DNA from: Lepidodermella squamata
Taxonomy: Eukaryota; Gastrotricha
DNA: 64,000 nt
Direction of reading: 5' to 3'
Assembly (NCBI GenBank): GCA_047495785.1
Contig: JBLDXI010000033.1
Location: 2,873,809-2,937,808, forward strand
This document shows positions 11,696-25,200 of this stretch, in pieces (position 1 is the stretch's first letter; every line of letters begins with the position of its first letter). The position numbers and the translations under genes were made by a program. The notes below the pieces were generated by a model, which was not told the origin of the DNA, made no database searches, and worked only from the letters and a program-made list of their open reading frames with translations.

Positions 11696-14600
11696 CTATG
11701 CTTTCGACGAGCCGCCACCCGTCGCGTGGTGCTGTTCCGTCTTCACCTCGATTCGCTCGACAACCACGTTGGGATTGGCACCGATTGCACGGCTAATAGC
11801 CGCTTCCAGCTCGTCTTCGTCGCCTGCTCCGAAGGTTGTGCCAGCAGGCACCGCGCCCCGCACATCTTGATTGCCACCGCGCTCGGTCGTGTAGCTGCTG
11901 TCAACAATGAGCTGCTGATGGCGAGTGACCTGTGTCGTGGTTGTCACGGTGCGCTCGACGTTCGAATCGCCAACCTTCTGCCGTGTTGTTGCCACCGTAG
12001 TGTGCGCTTCAGTCTGAGGCGGGCTTGCCGACTGAATAACAAGCCGCGTTGTACCAGCAGCCGGTGCTCCGGGGACCACCATACCCGACCCGCGAGATCC
12101 ATAAGCTTCATTTTCGACAACGAATTGGTCGCCACCGCTAACCCGTTGCTACACAGAGAGATATAGAAAAATACAGATAAGCCAAAGAAAAGATACCAAC
12201 AGAGAGAAATTTGAGGTTTTAATGTGATAGAAACCGTTCAACAACCTGACAGCCCGTAGGCTCAACTCATATTGCCTGAATCAAACACGTAAAAATAAGC
12301 AATTCAGTGACTAAAGGGCGCCGAAAAAAAAGCAACAGGGCATTTGCCAAGCAGATAAATTCGGACAAAATCGCCAACAGTGCCGCGGCAATATACGAAA
12401 AAACTTAAAGATGTCGGCCAAAACATGGGCTGGTTGACTGCTCTCCCGATCTCTGAACCGGCCGGTTAAAATACCAAGATCTTCCTTATCAATTAAGATA
12501 TTATATAATTGTTTTTGGTACTGGATAATGCCAGTTATCGATTTTGCGAATTTAATTTCGCTAACCTTAGTAAACTATTGCCACGAGTGAACGCGGAATC
12601 GAACGAAGTCAAACTAACTTTAGCCATGATACTAGACGTCGAGGAAGTCTGGCCTAAGAAAACCTAGTTTGTGCTACCTGCTTATCCTAATCTGGCTATA
12701 TCATACGTATATCATTCAAGCACTTCGGCAGTGTAATTTCTAATGGCGGCAACCATATACAAGAAATCGTCAGTTATTTTTGAGACATACCTTTACAATG
12801 GTAAGACTTTTTAAAACCCGGGTTGTCCAAATATTAGTTACATTACCCAAATTGTAGTTACAATTAGGTTTCTTAACTTATCAAAAAATCCCACTCTTAT
12901 CTCTTATCTCTTGCATATTTGCCAACTTACTTGCTATATATTGAAGCGGCCCGAAAATAAGATGTTTCTGGGAGAAATATTGCTTGTGAGGCAATACAAA
13001 CGGCACGGGGCCGAAAACAAAGCAATAAAAACGGCACAAACTAGGTCAACGCAATAAAATGCGGCAACCCGGCAGAAGCGCACTCTATGAAACGAGAATT
13101 TGTTCAGAAAATTTCGACTCAAATCACAGATATTTTTGATTAAGAGAATATGGGAGATCGATTAATAAGTTCAAACACGCTAATTTTTTAAGCAGCAGCT
13201 GGCAGTATGACATTAAAAGCGCGTCAAACCTGTGCTTGGTATGCCGGGTACTGCGACTGAGCTGGCGCCTGCTGGCCATATGGGGTATTCGAAGGCGTCC
13301 TCCTCGAATCCATCACAGCAGCCAGGGCAGTGGGTTGGTAGTAGTCCGGTCGACGAGAGGTCTGCGGCGGGACGTACTGTTGTTGCTGTTGCTGGGGTTG
13401 ATACTGGGCTTGTGGTTGCTGCTGCTGGTACTGCGATTGAGCATACATGTGCTGCTCGTGAGGCATTTGCATCGAAATTTGAGCAGACGATGGCGGTATA
13501 TACTGCAAGCCAAAACAGCATTTATCATTAATAGAAGCGCAAGCAGAAACTTTATGCGAGCTTTTATAATTACACACGCACAAAACACTCATCAATCAGT
13601 TTAAGAAAGGGCCTTCTGGGGGAACATGCGTCAGTGCCACGACAAATCACGGTTATACGAAGTCTCAAATCTGAACCTTCTGCACTCTAATTTCTCGAGC
13701 CTGATTCAACTTCGGCGCAGTCAAAAATCGCTAAAAACGTGTAACCACAAAGTAAAATCGGAAGGTCGACTCGATGTAACACGTACGTCTCGTTCAGCAG
13801 CAACATCATGACATGATTTGTGAAAAAAGCGACGAGGACTCGAATTAGTTGCGATGTTGTCGCAACTTGCCCGGTAGTCTGGATAAGTCAGGTAAGGATT
13901 CAACTGAGTTGAAAATTCACTGATCGAGGCGTCGTTCAACAGAACCAGCGGGGCACTAGGCTGTTTCGGGCCCATGCCGGGGCAAGGCATGAACAACACC
14001 GGGTAACTGGTATTCTGGTCGGTATATGAAGGACACAGCCGATGTTGTTGGAACTGACGCATCTGAAGGCGAGCGAGGCAGCACTCGTGATCTCGAGCGC
14101 CATGCCAGCAATGAAGCTTCAAGGAGCATATTAACCACACACACACAATTCAAGCACAGCTAAAAGGTTCAACTACTAAAAGCTAAGCACTACATTTGAG
14201 AGAAAAACGTGACACAAGGAAGGAAAACAAGGAAGCTACAGCTACAAGATTCATAATTCAGGCCCAAACCACATTGAAGATTTAGCTGCAGGACTCACCT
14301 CTTGTTGTTGGCCGCGAATTGGTCCGCGTTGTAGTTGATCACCAGGACCGGGCATCGTCGCATATCCCGCACCGCGATGTTCAGTTCCCATCATTTGGTC
14401 GTCATAGTCGATTGGTTGCTGGTGGTGGTAGCCGCCGGCGCCACCGCGGGGTCCCGTGCCATACGCGCTACCGTTCGTGTGACTACCGTATCCGGCCGAC
14501 TGAGGTGTGCGATTGTGACCACCGCCCTCTCGTCGATCAAATTCAGGTGGCGGGCGTTCGATGCGGTGGCCGGCTTCCAGAGCCTGGTGAATGGTTCTAC

Positions 14601-17600
14601 CCGAGAAGCGGAAGCGCGAGCCGAGGGTGATGAAGCCGGTGCCAGTCTTGACGGGTTCCGGCTCTTTCAGGCGGAAGAATGTATGATGTTCGACAGCAGT
14701 TCGCCACAGCCTTTTAGCAAGTTTGTGATTGGCGAGTTTAAAACCAATGGTGCTTTCAAACTGCTCAAACTCGGCCGGGCGAATTTTGATGTAAAAGTTG
14801 TTGCGTTTGTAGGAAATTTTCAAAATCTTAGGCCAGGCGAAACGGTTAATGCGCAGTTTGTCACGGTAGATCAGCAGTCCCGAGGCACACACGCCAATAC
14901 GAATAGGAATTCCTTCGGAATCTTTTGCGTCATGAAAATCGACGCCATACATCGCCAGCTTCTTGGCATTTTCCAGAAAGTGGGTATCTGCCTCTGACGG
15001 TGTTTGGCCTTTATGCGTGCGATGTAGCTCGGCAATCTTGTCCAGCAGTTCATTCGTCTGGTTCTGCACGAAGGAGAACGCGCGGATATATTCGCTGGTG
15101 TCCCCGTGTTGCAGTGGGTCGAAATCACCGATTTCCGACTGAACCATGTAAGAACCGAGGAGGGCGTGGGTGACAAATGAACACGGCAGGCGACCACTGA
15201 AAATGTCGTTGCGGATTTGCAGACATAGCATGTAACGTGTAATGTCTTCCTGCAACTGTGATGGCTCTGGCGGGTAAAATTTCACTTCAAACGCGAAAAC
15301 TGGCGGCCTGCGTTTCAGCTGCTGCGTTATTTTCTTCTCAGGGTGCAACCAATAGCGAACGCCATTTTCATCTTTAAAGCTCAAGCCGAAGAAATCTTTC
15401 TCCAATAAATTAAGAAACTGCAACACGCTGTCGAGAAGAACTTGGCCTTTCGCTCGTTTCTACAAGAAAAAATGAAAAATTGTTAAATTTGAGCAACATG
15501 CCATATATCGATAAATGGACATCACCGAGAACAAGCATAGAGAACGTAGTGATCAATATCCTACTTGGAAAATCATACCGAAGTGATAGGGGAAAAGGTG
15601 GAGTCGAGCTATCCACCATAATAATTTTTTAACCCGGGATAGAGCGAGTAACAATGACAAATTGATAGCTAAAAGATGTTTTTTAAATCATGACTGCTGA
15701 GGAAGTGAGCCAACATTACCCAAAATGAGCGCTCTCGCGTCTCAATATTTCATGGGCTAATAATACGCGTCTCTTGTGCGCGTAGATTCTCATTCATAAA
15801 ACAGCAACGCAATAATTATATTACTGTTGCACGCACAAAACGCTGTCAAGGTTATAACCGTGGCGCAAGCAACAAGTTACAACTGGCGAGCGCAGCGATA
15901 ATTATTGATTAAAGCTGGGTCTAGCAGCTAATGCGAGTGAAATGAGCCAAAATTTGCTTATCGGCGATAGTAGAAACGTGTGGCGAGACAATTTTCAACG
16001 TTTCCAATATTTGAAAACCAGTTTCTGCTTGCTGTTTAATAAACGTCATATCGCCGCGCAAGGGAATCACTTATTGTGGCGGCGGGTGAAAATTATTGCC
16101 ATCAATAAAACACAAAAACACACGCACACAACAGCAGGATAACAAACGATAACAGGAAGTCGTCATCGGTCATCGACATAAGATTCGGCAAGAACATGTT
16201 CAATTTTCGATTTATCCCTAAATTGTTGTACGCAATTTTGTAATCATCATCACATTCGCTCGCTGAAAAAGTCATAGCATTTGGCCGACGTGCAATAAAA
16301 AACTACGCCCTTATCTACCCTTGTGACTAATACCACTTGACTCGACATACACAGGCGCAGGCCATAGACTACACTAATAGTTACGCAACCGCGCTTCGTT
16401 TTCAACGAAAATTTCAACAAGTCTCATTTGGCCCCTTTTTGAGAAATCAATTTTTGATATTGGGTGAATGGTTCGTTATAGAGCAAATACTGCCGCTTAC
16501 CGCGGACTAAATTTCGTTAAAAATGCATTATAGAATGATCATGAGAGGGAGAACAAGTAGCATGATAACCGGCGCGCGCATGTAACTTGCTACACCTGGG
16601 CACGCAGCATGTGCATTGATTGGGTCCTTTTTACAAAATCCTTCAGGAAATTTTCAATTGTAAACAAAAAGTGCGCTCAATACACAAGAATATAAGTGGC
16701 TGCGATGCATTTTAGGAAATAACGTAATGGACATATTCCCAACATAGATATTAGATTATCAATGTGTGGCGGAATAGTTGAAGTCGGTAGAATAATTGAA
16801 AAACAATGCCTTAATTACCTAGGACATATAACGTAAGATGGAAACGTATGTCGATGATGTCATGATGTCGATGAGGGTGAGCCAATACCACATGGGGCCA
16901 GTCTACAACCTTTACAGGTGGGTAGCTCCTAAGGAATGGCAGAGACCGGTGGGGAGACCTCGAACTAGGTGGCTAGATTCGGTAGAAAGAAGTCTAAGAA
17001 GAGTGGGTATAATAAGGAAAAAACTGACAGGTCCCGTGGCAGACCTCGTAAAGATGGTTGTAATATAATCAAAATTATCGAAATAACTGTTGACTGGACA
17101 TTGACCGAAACAACTGCACTAGACCGAGACGAATGGCGTAGGAAATAGTCGAGACTTGAGAAGATTTTGAATTTTACAACAAAAGCAAGATACTCTCGGA
17201 CGTGGGGGCAGGTGACAGATTCTTTTGGTTTGCCTTGCCTTCGCCTCCCTCGAAACCCGAAAAAGTATAGACGCTCAGTCGTGGGGAAATAAAACAATAA
17301 AATCTTTTTCATTTTCACAATATAATTAATTTCACCTTAATGTCAATTTTATCGTGGTTTGATTTGTCAACAAGGAGCGCGGCCTCCTCAAAGAGAGCCG
17401 ATTCGCAAACATAACTATTTTCTCTCGCGCCATCTAATTAAGATATGACTTACATTCGGGTGCATGAAATGGAGCACAGACATACGCACAGATATAAACT
17501 TCTCCCGTATGTTCCTCACGGTTGACGAAATATCGGTACCCAAATGAGACAAGTACCGTGAGGTTCAGCGCAACGCAGCAAGTGGGTGCCCGCGTACTCT

Positions 17601-20600
17601 CAGTTGCAGCCTGTTGCGCATGTATTTATTTATTGCTAATTTTTTGGGCGAAAATATAGCAGAAGCAGATGCGGGACATAATTTTTTGAATATCCGTCGT
17701 CGATAATTTTGTCCCATTGCAATATGAGAGGGTGAAACAATTTTGATGAAATAGATAATGGCCCTGATTGAAACACCATTTGATAGCCTTGATTATTCCA
17801 ATAATTTTGCATTTCAGCAATAGCTTATACACACGCTCCACTGTGATGCGCTGAAGACGGCAACCTTTTCGCCATCGCGCGCGCCCCTCGCCTCACCCTC
17901 AAGAGCAATTGAACGACAGAGGTTGATCAAGACGAGCGATGAGTGGCTAAGATTTACTTACAAATGGTCATTTTGCGATTGAATTGTTGAAATCATGCCG
18001 AGTATATGAAGCGCTACCAGCTAAGAAGCAAGAAAAGAGCAACCAACCGAGGGTGCGAGCCTATAAAATGGCCGTGCCGTTCGGTTAATAATGTCGGACG
18101 GCCATAGCGCTTTGCCGAGCCAGCAGCGACGACGACCAACACCATCCCATATAGCAATAGCAATTCATTTTCGTTCTATCCGCGAGATTTCCGATGGTAT
18201 GTGATATTTGTTATGATATCAAGGAAAAAAGAGAAGTAAAGAATAAGACGCGCTTCGGTCATACCAATGAGTGTGCATATTACCGTAAATACCGAATTAC
18301 TAGGCATCACCTAAATTTAAGGCAGGACCGGAATTGAGGGCAGAGATCAGAGGTCAATTGAAATAATATAAGGCAGAACCGAAATATAAGGCACGTGCCT
18401 CTTATTTTCCGGCTTGAGTCAGCTGTGCAAATGGAAGAAGCTTAATCTCGCGCACTTGATAGAGCGTAAGTAGTACTTAATCCACCTGTGAGGAATTTAA
18501 TCCCTTGTTTACACACAGTCGCTAGCAGCAAATGAGGTAAAGAACGCAGGCGCCTCCCAGGTGTCCCAAAGTGACGATGAGGTTGAAATTATAACTGGTG
18601 ATGATAATGAATGAATTTCTCGTGCTCGGTAAAATAAATATAAGGCAGACCCGAAATTAAAGGCAGACCCGTTTTACAAGGCAGGACTTTTGGGGCATCT
18701 GAAATTATTATAAGGCACTCTCTTATAATTCGGTATTTACGGTATGTTACAGTTACAGGTGTTCATATACAATAAAGAGGTGCTAGTGTGTCGCGTCACC
18801 CCAGCTTCGAGATGCCAACGACAAGAAGGCTGAAAAAACCCCATAGGTTTCATCTCCTGAGCATTGCGACTACTCCCGCGGGTCTTCAATTCAAGTTAAT
18901 TTTTTGCCCTTCACATTTAACCCAATTTTAGGAAAAAAATGCTAAAGACTGTCGCATTGGACCCAACAATGCAGTATGTGAGCGAAGCGAGCTTTAGCTA
19001 ACGTTATTTCAGCGAAATTTTAGCTGAAAATAGGCTGATTTTCGGGTTATGATCGTGCGAAACTCCAGCAATTCTTTGAGAAAAGCCAATCGGCAGCCAT
19101 GAACTGCCGAGCCGGTGGCCGGGAAAACCGAGTTTGCGACGCACTGGGCTACTTAGTAAGTGCTAAATGCTAAACCCGTCAGTTTCTACTCCTTCATTCC
19201 TCCAAGCCTGCGCGAACTCAGTACTTACCATATACCGGCAGAGCAGAACCGGAGTAAAGCTTGGAGGACTGAGGGGAGTTAAGGGCAGAGAGGACAGGTC
19301 ATGTAGAATAATAAAGACAGAACTGTATTAATAAGTATTGGCAAGTATGGGTAAGAGGTTGAAGCTTGATAGGGCGCGATTCCTCGAAATTGAGTTCACT
19401 AATCCTCCTAATCCACTTGATCAAGCACTTCACGCATTTGGTCACTGGTAGTGGGCGGTAGCTAGCAGTTATTTGGCGGCTTTAACCGTTGATCTATAGT
19501 GACTCTTGAGATTGACTGATGAGGTTCGAAAAAATAAAGAGCAGAACCGAAATAAAGGGCTGACTCTAAATACAGAGCAGGACTTGGACATAGTTCGAAA
19601 AATATAGGGCAGTGTCTTATAATTCGTAAAATAAGAAACACGGTAAGTTGCTATGTATTAGTTTTAGCGCGTGCGGAGTGAGCACCTTAGAGTAATAAAT
19701 GGTGATTCCGGCACGTAAATCAAGTGCCAATTGCGGATGCCTTCGGGTAGAAGGTGCGCGAAACACACACACGCCCAAGGTAAAACGCAAAAACGAAAAA
19801 AGACCGCGTGGTATTGCGTGTTTCTTCATGAGCTGTAATTTTCAACGGAAGCAAATTACATAGCTTGATGCAGCGTTCTACGGGTTATTCAATGTATAAG
19901 CCATTTTAGTGGACATAATAAAACTCTAGATTTTAATATGTAATGGATATGCTATGGAGAGACATGCTGACAAGCGCAATGTCTCTTTGCACTTGTCTCT
20001 TGTATCTAATTTGTGAATCGGAAAAGAGACTTGAAGACAAGAGACGAGAGCCACGAATTCTTGTCTCTTTAATATGTGAATACTACATGAGAAAAGTGAA
20101 TCTGAGGATTGATAGCCTTGAATGTCTCTTTCGATTTAAAACCTCATGGTCGTCCTATTTATGGTTATTGCTAAACAAATGCGAATTACCTAATTCAATA
20201 TCGCGAGAAGCTGAGGCAAAATCTACGCAGTCCTGCGACAAGTGCGCGAGGCGAGCTGCCTGCATCGCTCGCACGCGCAAGATGAGAAAACGGCAGCACG
20301 GTAATACCATTTTTCCGTCAATTTCAATGATATTGAACTGTGCTTTGGAAGGAAGCTAGCAGAAAGCGAGTCGCATCGGTATATCGAAACATTTTTGGAT
20401 TCTGACCTAGGGCTGAGGAATAACTTGAATATTACTAGAGTGCCTGTTCTTTCAATACTACCGCGTTAAAAAAACCTTGTGGTACCGTTTACTCCTTAAC
20501 GGTAGATGATGTCTTGATAAAATTTGGTTTAGTCGTAGCTAATAGCGAACCTATCGGTACACAAAAAACCGACATCGATGCGATGCACAGTTGCTAAGAA

Positions 20601-22255
20601 AAAGTTTCATAAAATGCACGCGTCTTCATTCCTCAAAGATGTCGATTCCAGTGGTATAAGTCACTACAAGCATCTACCAGCACACACAACAACAACACAC
20701 ACACACAAGCGGACGAATATAGAAAGCATAATCACGCAACGCGTACGCGTCGATCAGTTATTGTCAGCGATCAATGGTAACCTATATAATATAATGCTCG
20801 CTGATACCTATACATGATAACCCTCATAAGCGCCGATACCATTAATGAGACAAGTCACTTGGTTCGGCAGGCTGCATGATAGGTTTATGCATGGAGCGCG
20901 GTCAGCAGCCGACATTGTTCGCGCATGTTTTTCACTTCGAAACAAAACAATGCGCCCGTAAATCAGTGTTTTAACGCCGCGCATAATTCGTATACCATGC
21001 CTGCTAAAAATGTAAAACGAATGGTGCAGTGGCTGCAAATTTAAAATTTACATTTAGTCCGAGAAAAACAGGCCTCGACGTTCGCATGAATCAGCGCGGC
21101 GCAAGGTTCGAATTAGCTAAAATACGTTTACTGCTTGCTCGATTTACGAAATTTCTCTTTAGCTTTTAGTGCAAAACAAGCGATGCTACTCACTGTCAAA
21201 ATAATACATATTTGACTTGTGGCTTCTTATTGCGTATAATAAATGTTGACTTCTGCGCTCGTCTATAATAATGCCGTTATAATAATCGTGGCCGTTTCAA
21301 AATTGGGAGTTGCTAATCTGACTTAGCTACCTCGCACTAAATTAGAACCTGCTTGTATCAGAAGGCGAACTATCAGATACGATGTAGGGGTTTTACAAAG
21401 GTCATTATTAAATGCATTAAAAAGCTTGGGATTAAATAACCATGGAGAAGGTGCATCTTTTCAAAAACGATACGCGCAATCTGATCACTACGTTCTCTGC
21501 AAGAATAAGTAACAAGGCTTACATCAACGTCGAATTTCTGACGGCTGCCGTCGAGCAGCAAGACGTCGCAAATCATTCCACCGTGTGATCGCTGGCTCGA
21601 ATTGTAGTTGTCCATATTCGAAGATTTCTGACCACGTCGACCAGCTTGCTGTTAACGCAAGAAAACAATAGGTATCGGTTAATAATGAGCATTAACGCCG
21701 TTGTTTAGTAATAAACGGCAGCGGTAAAGGAGATAATGATAATAAAAACATGTGATAACAGCGGGAATCTAGAAAAGCGTTGCTGTTTACGGCTTATCCT
21801 CTGTGAGCGCGCGCGATCAGCAACGTAAACACGCCGGTAAACAAGACTAAAAGGCGGCGATGAGCGCAACACTTTCCACGTGTTTCCGATAAGCGCGAGG
21901 GAACAAAAATAAAACAATCAAGTACCGTCGCGTAGGTCATCGCCAAATCGCCACCGCGAAACCGACTGTCAAAAAGTTTATCCGATTCCGAATAATAAAT
22001 GTCGCCGTCATCAAATCTCTGCTTCCAGACAGCAGATTCCGAAGTAGCGAGGCCGAGCGCTGGTTCGAGCGGTGCGTTTTCGCGACGGCTCGGGCCCAGC
22101 GGAACAACTTTTTTAGGGCTGTTCAGATGAGGCGAAGGGGAGTTCGATTGGTGTGAAAACGCTTCCGTAGCTTCGGTATTGGGCGAGCCCGAAATCGGCT
22201 CCGAGACAATAACTGTCGCCACAAGAAGCGCCAGGTCTGCTATTAAATCTAGGCC
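11696..22255 (-). CDS. Protein 4.1 / coracle-type FERM protein, multi-exon
   Basis: This is a membrane-skeleton adaptor that links transmembrane proteins to spectrin-actin and septate junctions. Exons in gene order: up to about 22255-21926 (variable N-terminus, 5' limit uncertain), 21648-21523, 15459-14299, 13502-13230 and 12148-11696 (stop TAG). All listed junctions are phase 0 with GT-AG sites. The 21648 exon carries [16 protein letters not shown]. It splices exactly to [12 protein letters not shown] and the rest of the FERM domain ([58 protein letters not shown]). FERM-adjacent [11 protein letters not shown] follows. The 13.2 kb exon is Gln/Pro-rich. The last exon has the 4.1 C-terminal domain ([20 protein letters not shown]). 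Total length is about 770 residues. An alternative exon may lie in 13.72-14.15 kb. The 6 kb intron after the first FERM exon is filled with mobile DNA. Confidence 0.88.
16740..17068 (+). mobile_element. LINE ORF2 3'-terminal fragment
   Basis: The 16838-17068 frame encodes [20 protein letters not shown], the arginine-rich tail motif found at the C-terminus of many non-LTR retrotransposon reverse transcriptases. The preceding bases encode CLNYLGHIT in another frame, matching the usual upstream segment, so the copy is frameshifted. It lies inside the large 4.1 intron and is a dead 5'-truncated remnant. Confidence 0.6.
18282..18744. mobile_element. TA-flanked MITE with internal tandem GGCAGACC-like motifs
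   Basis: The ends are exact inverted repeats: TACCGTAAATACCGAATTA on the left and TAATTCGGTATTTACGGTA on the right. The terminal TA fits a Tc1/mariner-type target duplication. No ORF lies inside. The body is built from repeated units like AAGGCAGACCCGAAATTA, seen around 18320, 18370, 18640, 18665 and 18685. It is non-autonomous and inserted in the 4.1 intron beside a larger dispersed repeat. Confidence 0.7.
18775..20672. repeat. Dispersed repeat family F1, copy A
   Basis: This ~1.9 kb block matches 53550-55600 in inverted orientation. Matching landmarks include GTGTCGCG..CCCAGCTTCGAGATG near 18790, the AGCGAAGCGAGCTTTAGCTAACG segment near 18975, CATGAGCTGTAATTTTCAACG near 19828, and the terminal CCAGTGGTATAAGTCACTAC near 20650. 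Another short end fragment is at 16318-16346. It contains a patch (about 19225-19640) of the same GGCAGAACC motif as the neighbouring MITE. No transposase frame is visible. Confidence 0.7.
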
Positions 22256-25200
22256 GGTAGTAGTTCACTTCTACCCAACATACGAAATGTCCTCCAAACA
22301 AGAAATTAATATATAACTACCAAGCTAGCGCGCGAAAGAAGGCAGTTTATGTATGAATGAATAATGACGTGAGACGGCCGGATAGGGGGATTCATGTTAA
22401 ATAATGAAATTTGCCGCGCTATGTGTTGCTACTAATTTGGGCGGCAAAACATCAGCGTTTTCGGCTAAATTGGTGTGTTCATGAAAACGCTCATAAACAA
22501 GGCGGCGATGGGGCGAAAACACGGTGTAAATGACGAAGAAAACTACAGGCAGGATCGATTTGTCTATCGCCGGTCCCGCAGCCGCTAAATGCCTGGCTGT
22601 GCTAGAAACATGGCATAAAATCGACACGAACGTGTCTGCTGCCATCGGCCACACTTAGCTGCCAGCGAACTAATAGTTGAGCAAAAATAATAACGCGCTA
22701 ATAATCGTAACGACAACTGTAGGCGAAAAAGCGAAAAGCTATCGCTCGCCTGAATGACGTTATTAGCGGCAGTAATGATGTTTGCGTCCTAAGCTGACCG
22801 CACGCGGCTATTTAGAAATGTTTTAGCACTCCTAAAAAATTGGCAGCTTCACTGCCGCAAATCGGCGTTTATTCACACCCGATTCTGCCCGCAAAGAAGC
22901 GAGCAGCAATAAACGCACTCGAACAGCGCTGTTCGCAAGGTAGTCCTCGAAAAATAGACAAAATCAATAGGAAGCGAAAAAATTTGTCATAGCTAGCGAT
23001 GAAAAGTAAAACTCACAGTCGCTGCAGATTATGATGATGCTGCCGCTGATACAGCGAAATGGTGACGACGGTGGGTCGTAATAAATTTATACGAAATATC
23101 GGCTACGCGCAGCTTTAATCCAGCTGCAAACGCAATTCTACACACACACGACTTTACAAATATCGAGCAATAAAACAATGTGGATATTAGTTTTTGTCTG
23201 GCCGTACATATGTAAATCCTGTGGCACCTAGTATTGAGGCGGATTCGCAATAAGCGAATATTGCTGCGGCGCGTAGATCAGATACAGTGAGCATTAACAC
23301 ATGTTGGCATTTCGGAAATGCGTGTGCAATAAAACTTATTACAGCAGTAATATTAATATTAGTTAGCAGCAGCGAAACCCGTGTTTTTACATGATCTACG
23401 CTGAGATACTAAAAGCAGCCCAGCGTAATGGCTCGATTCGGTGGGCCAGCTAATTTTTTCCGACTACGAGCGCGTTTTTTCTCGTCGGATCGTGCCGATC
23501 AGGATGATTAAAAAAACGCGAGCATAAAAATTGCTTCAAGAACACCGCTGTATCACTGTGTAATTATTATCATAACCGCTTTCCGTACGTAACAATAACG
23601 AAACGACAATAAATCAGCAAATCAGACGAGTGCATGCAAAAAATAACAACTCACCCTTCCGTCTTCAGCCGACTGATGGCTTTCATCTGCAGGCATTAAC
23701 TCAGTATCAGCCTATATAAGCAAAGCGACGTGGCAAATAAATAAACAAAATGTATTTGTCCGAATGAAAATGAACAGGCAAACGTTAAAATTACCTGCTG
23801 GGCCATTAAATCAGTCATTGCTTGAGGAACGGCGGACGCGTTAAAAAATAAACAACTCTAGATGAACACAGATCAATACATGAAATTTGATAGCACAATG
23901 ACGTCGCAGAAAGGTTTCCTGGTCGCGCGATATTTGTTCATAAACAACAAAATGTGTCAAGTTGCTCGCCGGTCAATAAAATTTGCGTTACGTGGCTGAG
24001 GTGTAATACAAAGCCGCCAATGAGTGATCAAAATCTAAATTTTCACGGAGCAAGGGAATGAAAGGAAAACAACAAAATTATAAATTGTTTGCGAAACGAG
24101 CTCGCAACGATTAAAATTAGCCAGCAGAATACGAGGCTGTTCTACGATCAGCGGGACAGGAAGAACGGCCGTACGTGAGCTATGAAAGAGAGGCAGTAAT
24201 AAAAAACAAGCGACATACCGGGCAGGTGAGTGTGATAACGCACATGCAACCAGCTCTTACACTCAACATGAAAAAAGTGAGACATGTCTTGCTGCTAACA
24301 CCGATGAATAAGAGAAGGAAATGGCGTGGATGAAAACAGCGCGTAGTAATAAATGTGTAGAGCTACATACCAAAAAGTAGGCAGTAAAAGGCTAATCTAC
24401 ATTAGTCGCTTTTATTGCAATAAAGTGATTACGCTAGGAAAAAACTAGATAACGGTAACGCGCGCCGTAGAGAAACGTGGAGCCGAACGATAAAATAACT
24501 CATGTCGCACGCGGGAAGTATGCGAAAGCCGAAAAACAAAATAACAACAATAATGTAGTGATAATAGGAGCAGAGAACACCGACGTCAAAGAACTAAAGG
24601 TAATGATACGTAATAAAACGAGCCAAATCGCAATGGCAGCGATGTGTGATATGCTTATGGCCGAGGTTGCAAAGCACATAATAAACATGCGGAACAGCGA
24701 ATGCATACCAGCACTGTATTTGTTCGCTCAAAACTATGTAGAAATGCACAAGTGTGTGTGGCCGCACGTAGCAAAAATTGCCCAGAATGGCAAACGCAGG
24801 ACACGGGAAGGTAGAGGAAATTTATGCTATCGCAGCACGAATGAAGGCAGGAACGGAGTTGCCATCGGCCGCAAACTAAACAATGAGCCGCAAACGCACA
24901 CATATACACACACACTCGCCGTACGTCGCGCTAACTCTAGTTTTCGTCGTCTGCCTAGCTAGATCTCGGGCAATACAAATTCATTCTACGGCAAGTAAGC
25001 CATACTCTTCAGTGCTAATGCGCACGGCCAGTACTACTCGCAGAGCTACTAATATAGCAGAGAGTGTGGCAACAGAATTAGCAGACAACAGAAACAAGGA
25101 CAACAACAACAGCAGTAATAATAATAACACAACGGAGGGCGAGATCTATTATAGCGACCATAAAAGCAGTACCCTCTGTGCCTGCCCCATAAAATTGTCG

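Noticed and set aside
11726-12166. 146-codon plus-strand frame
   Set aside because: Antisense shadow of the 4.1 C-terminal exon, which matches its family in the minus frame.
14335-14997. 220-codon plus-strand frame opposite the 4.1 gene
   Set aside because: It is antisense to a well-supported FERM exon with correct splice sites; its openness is a by-product of that exon's codon composition.
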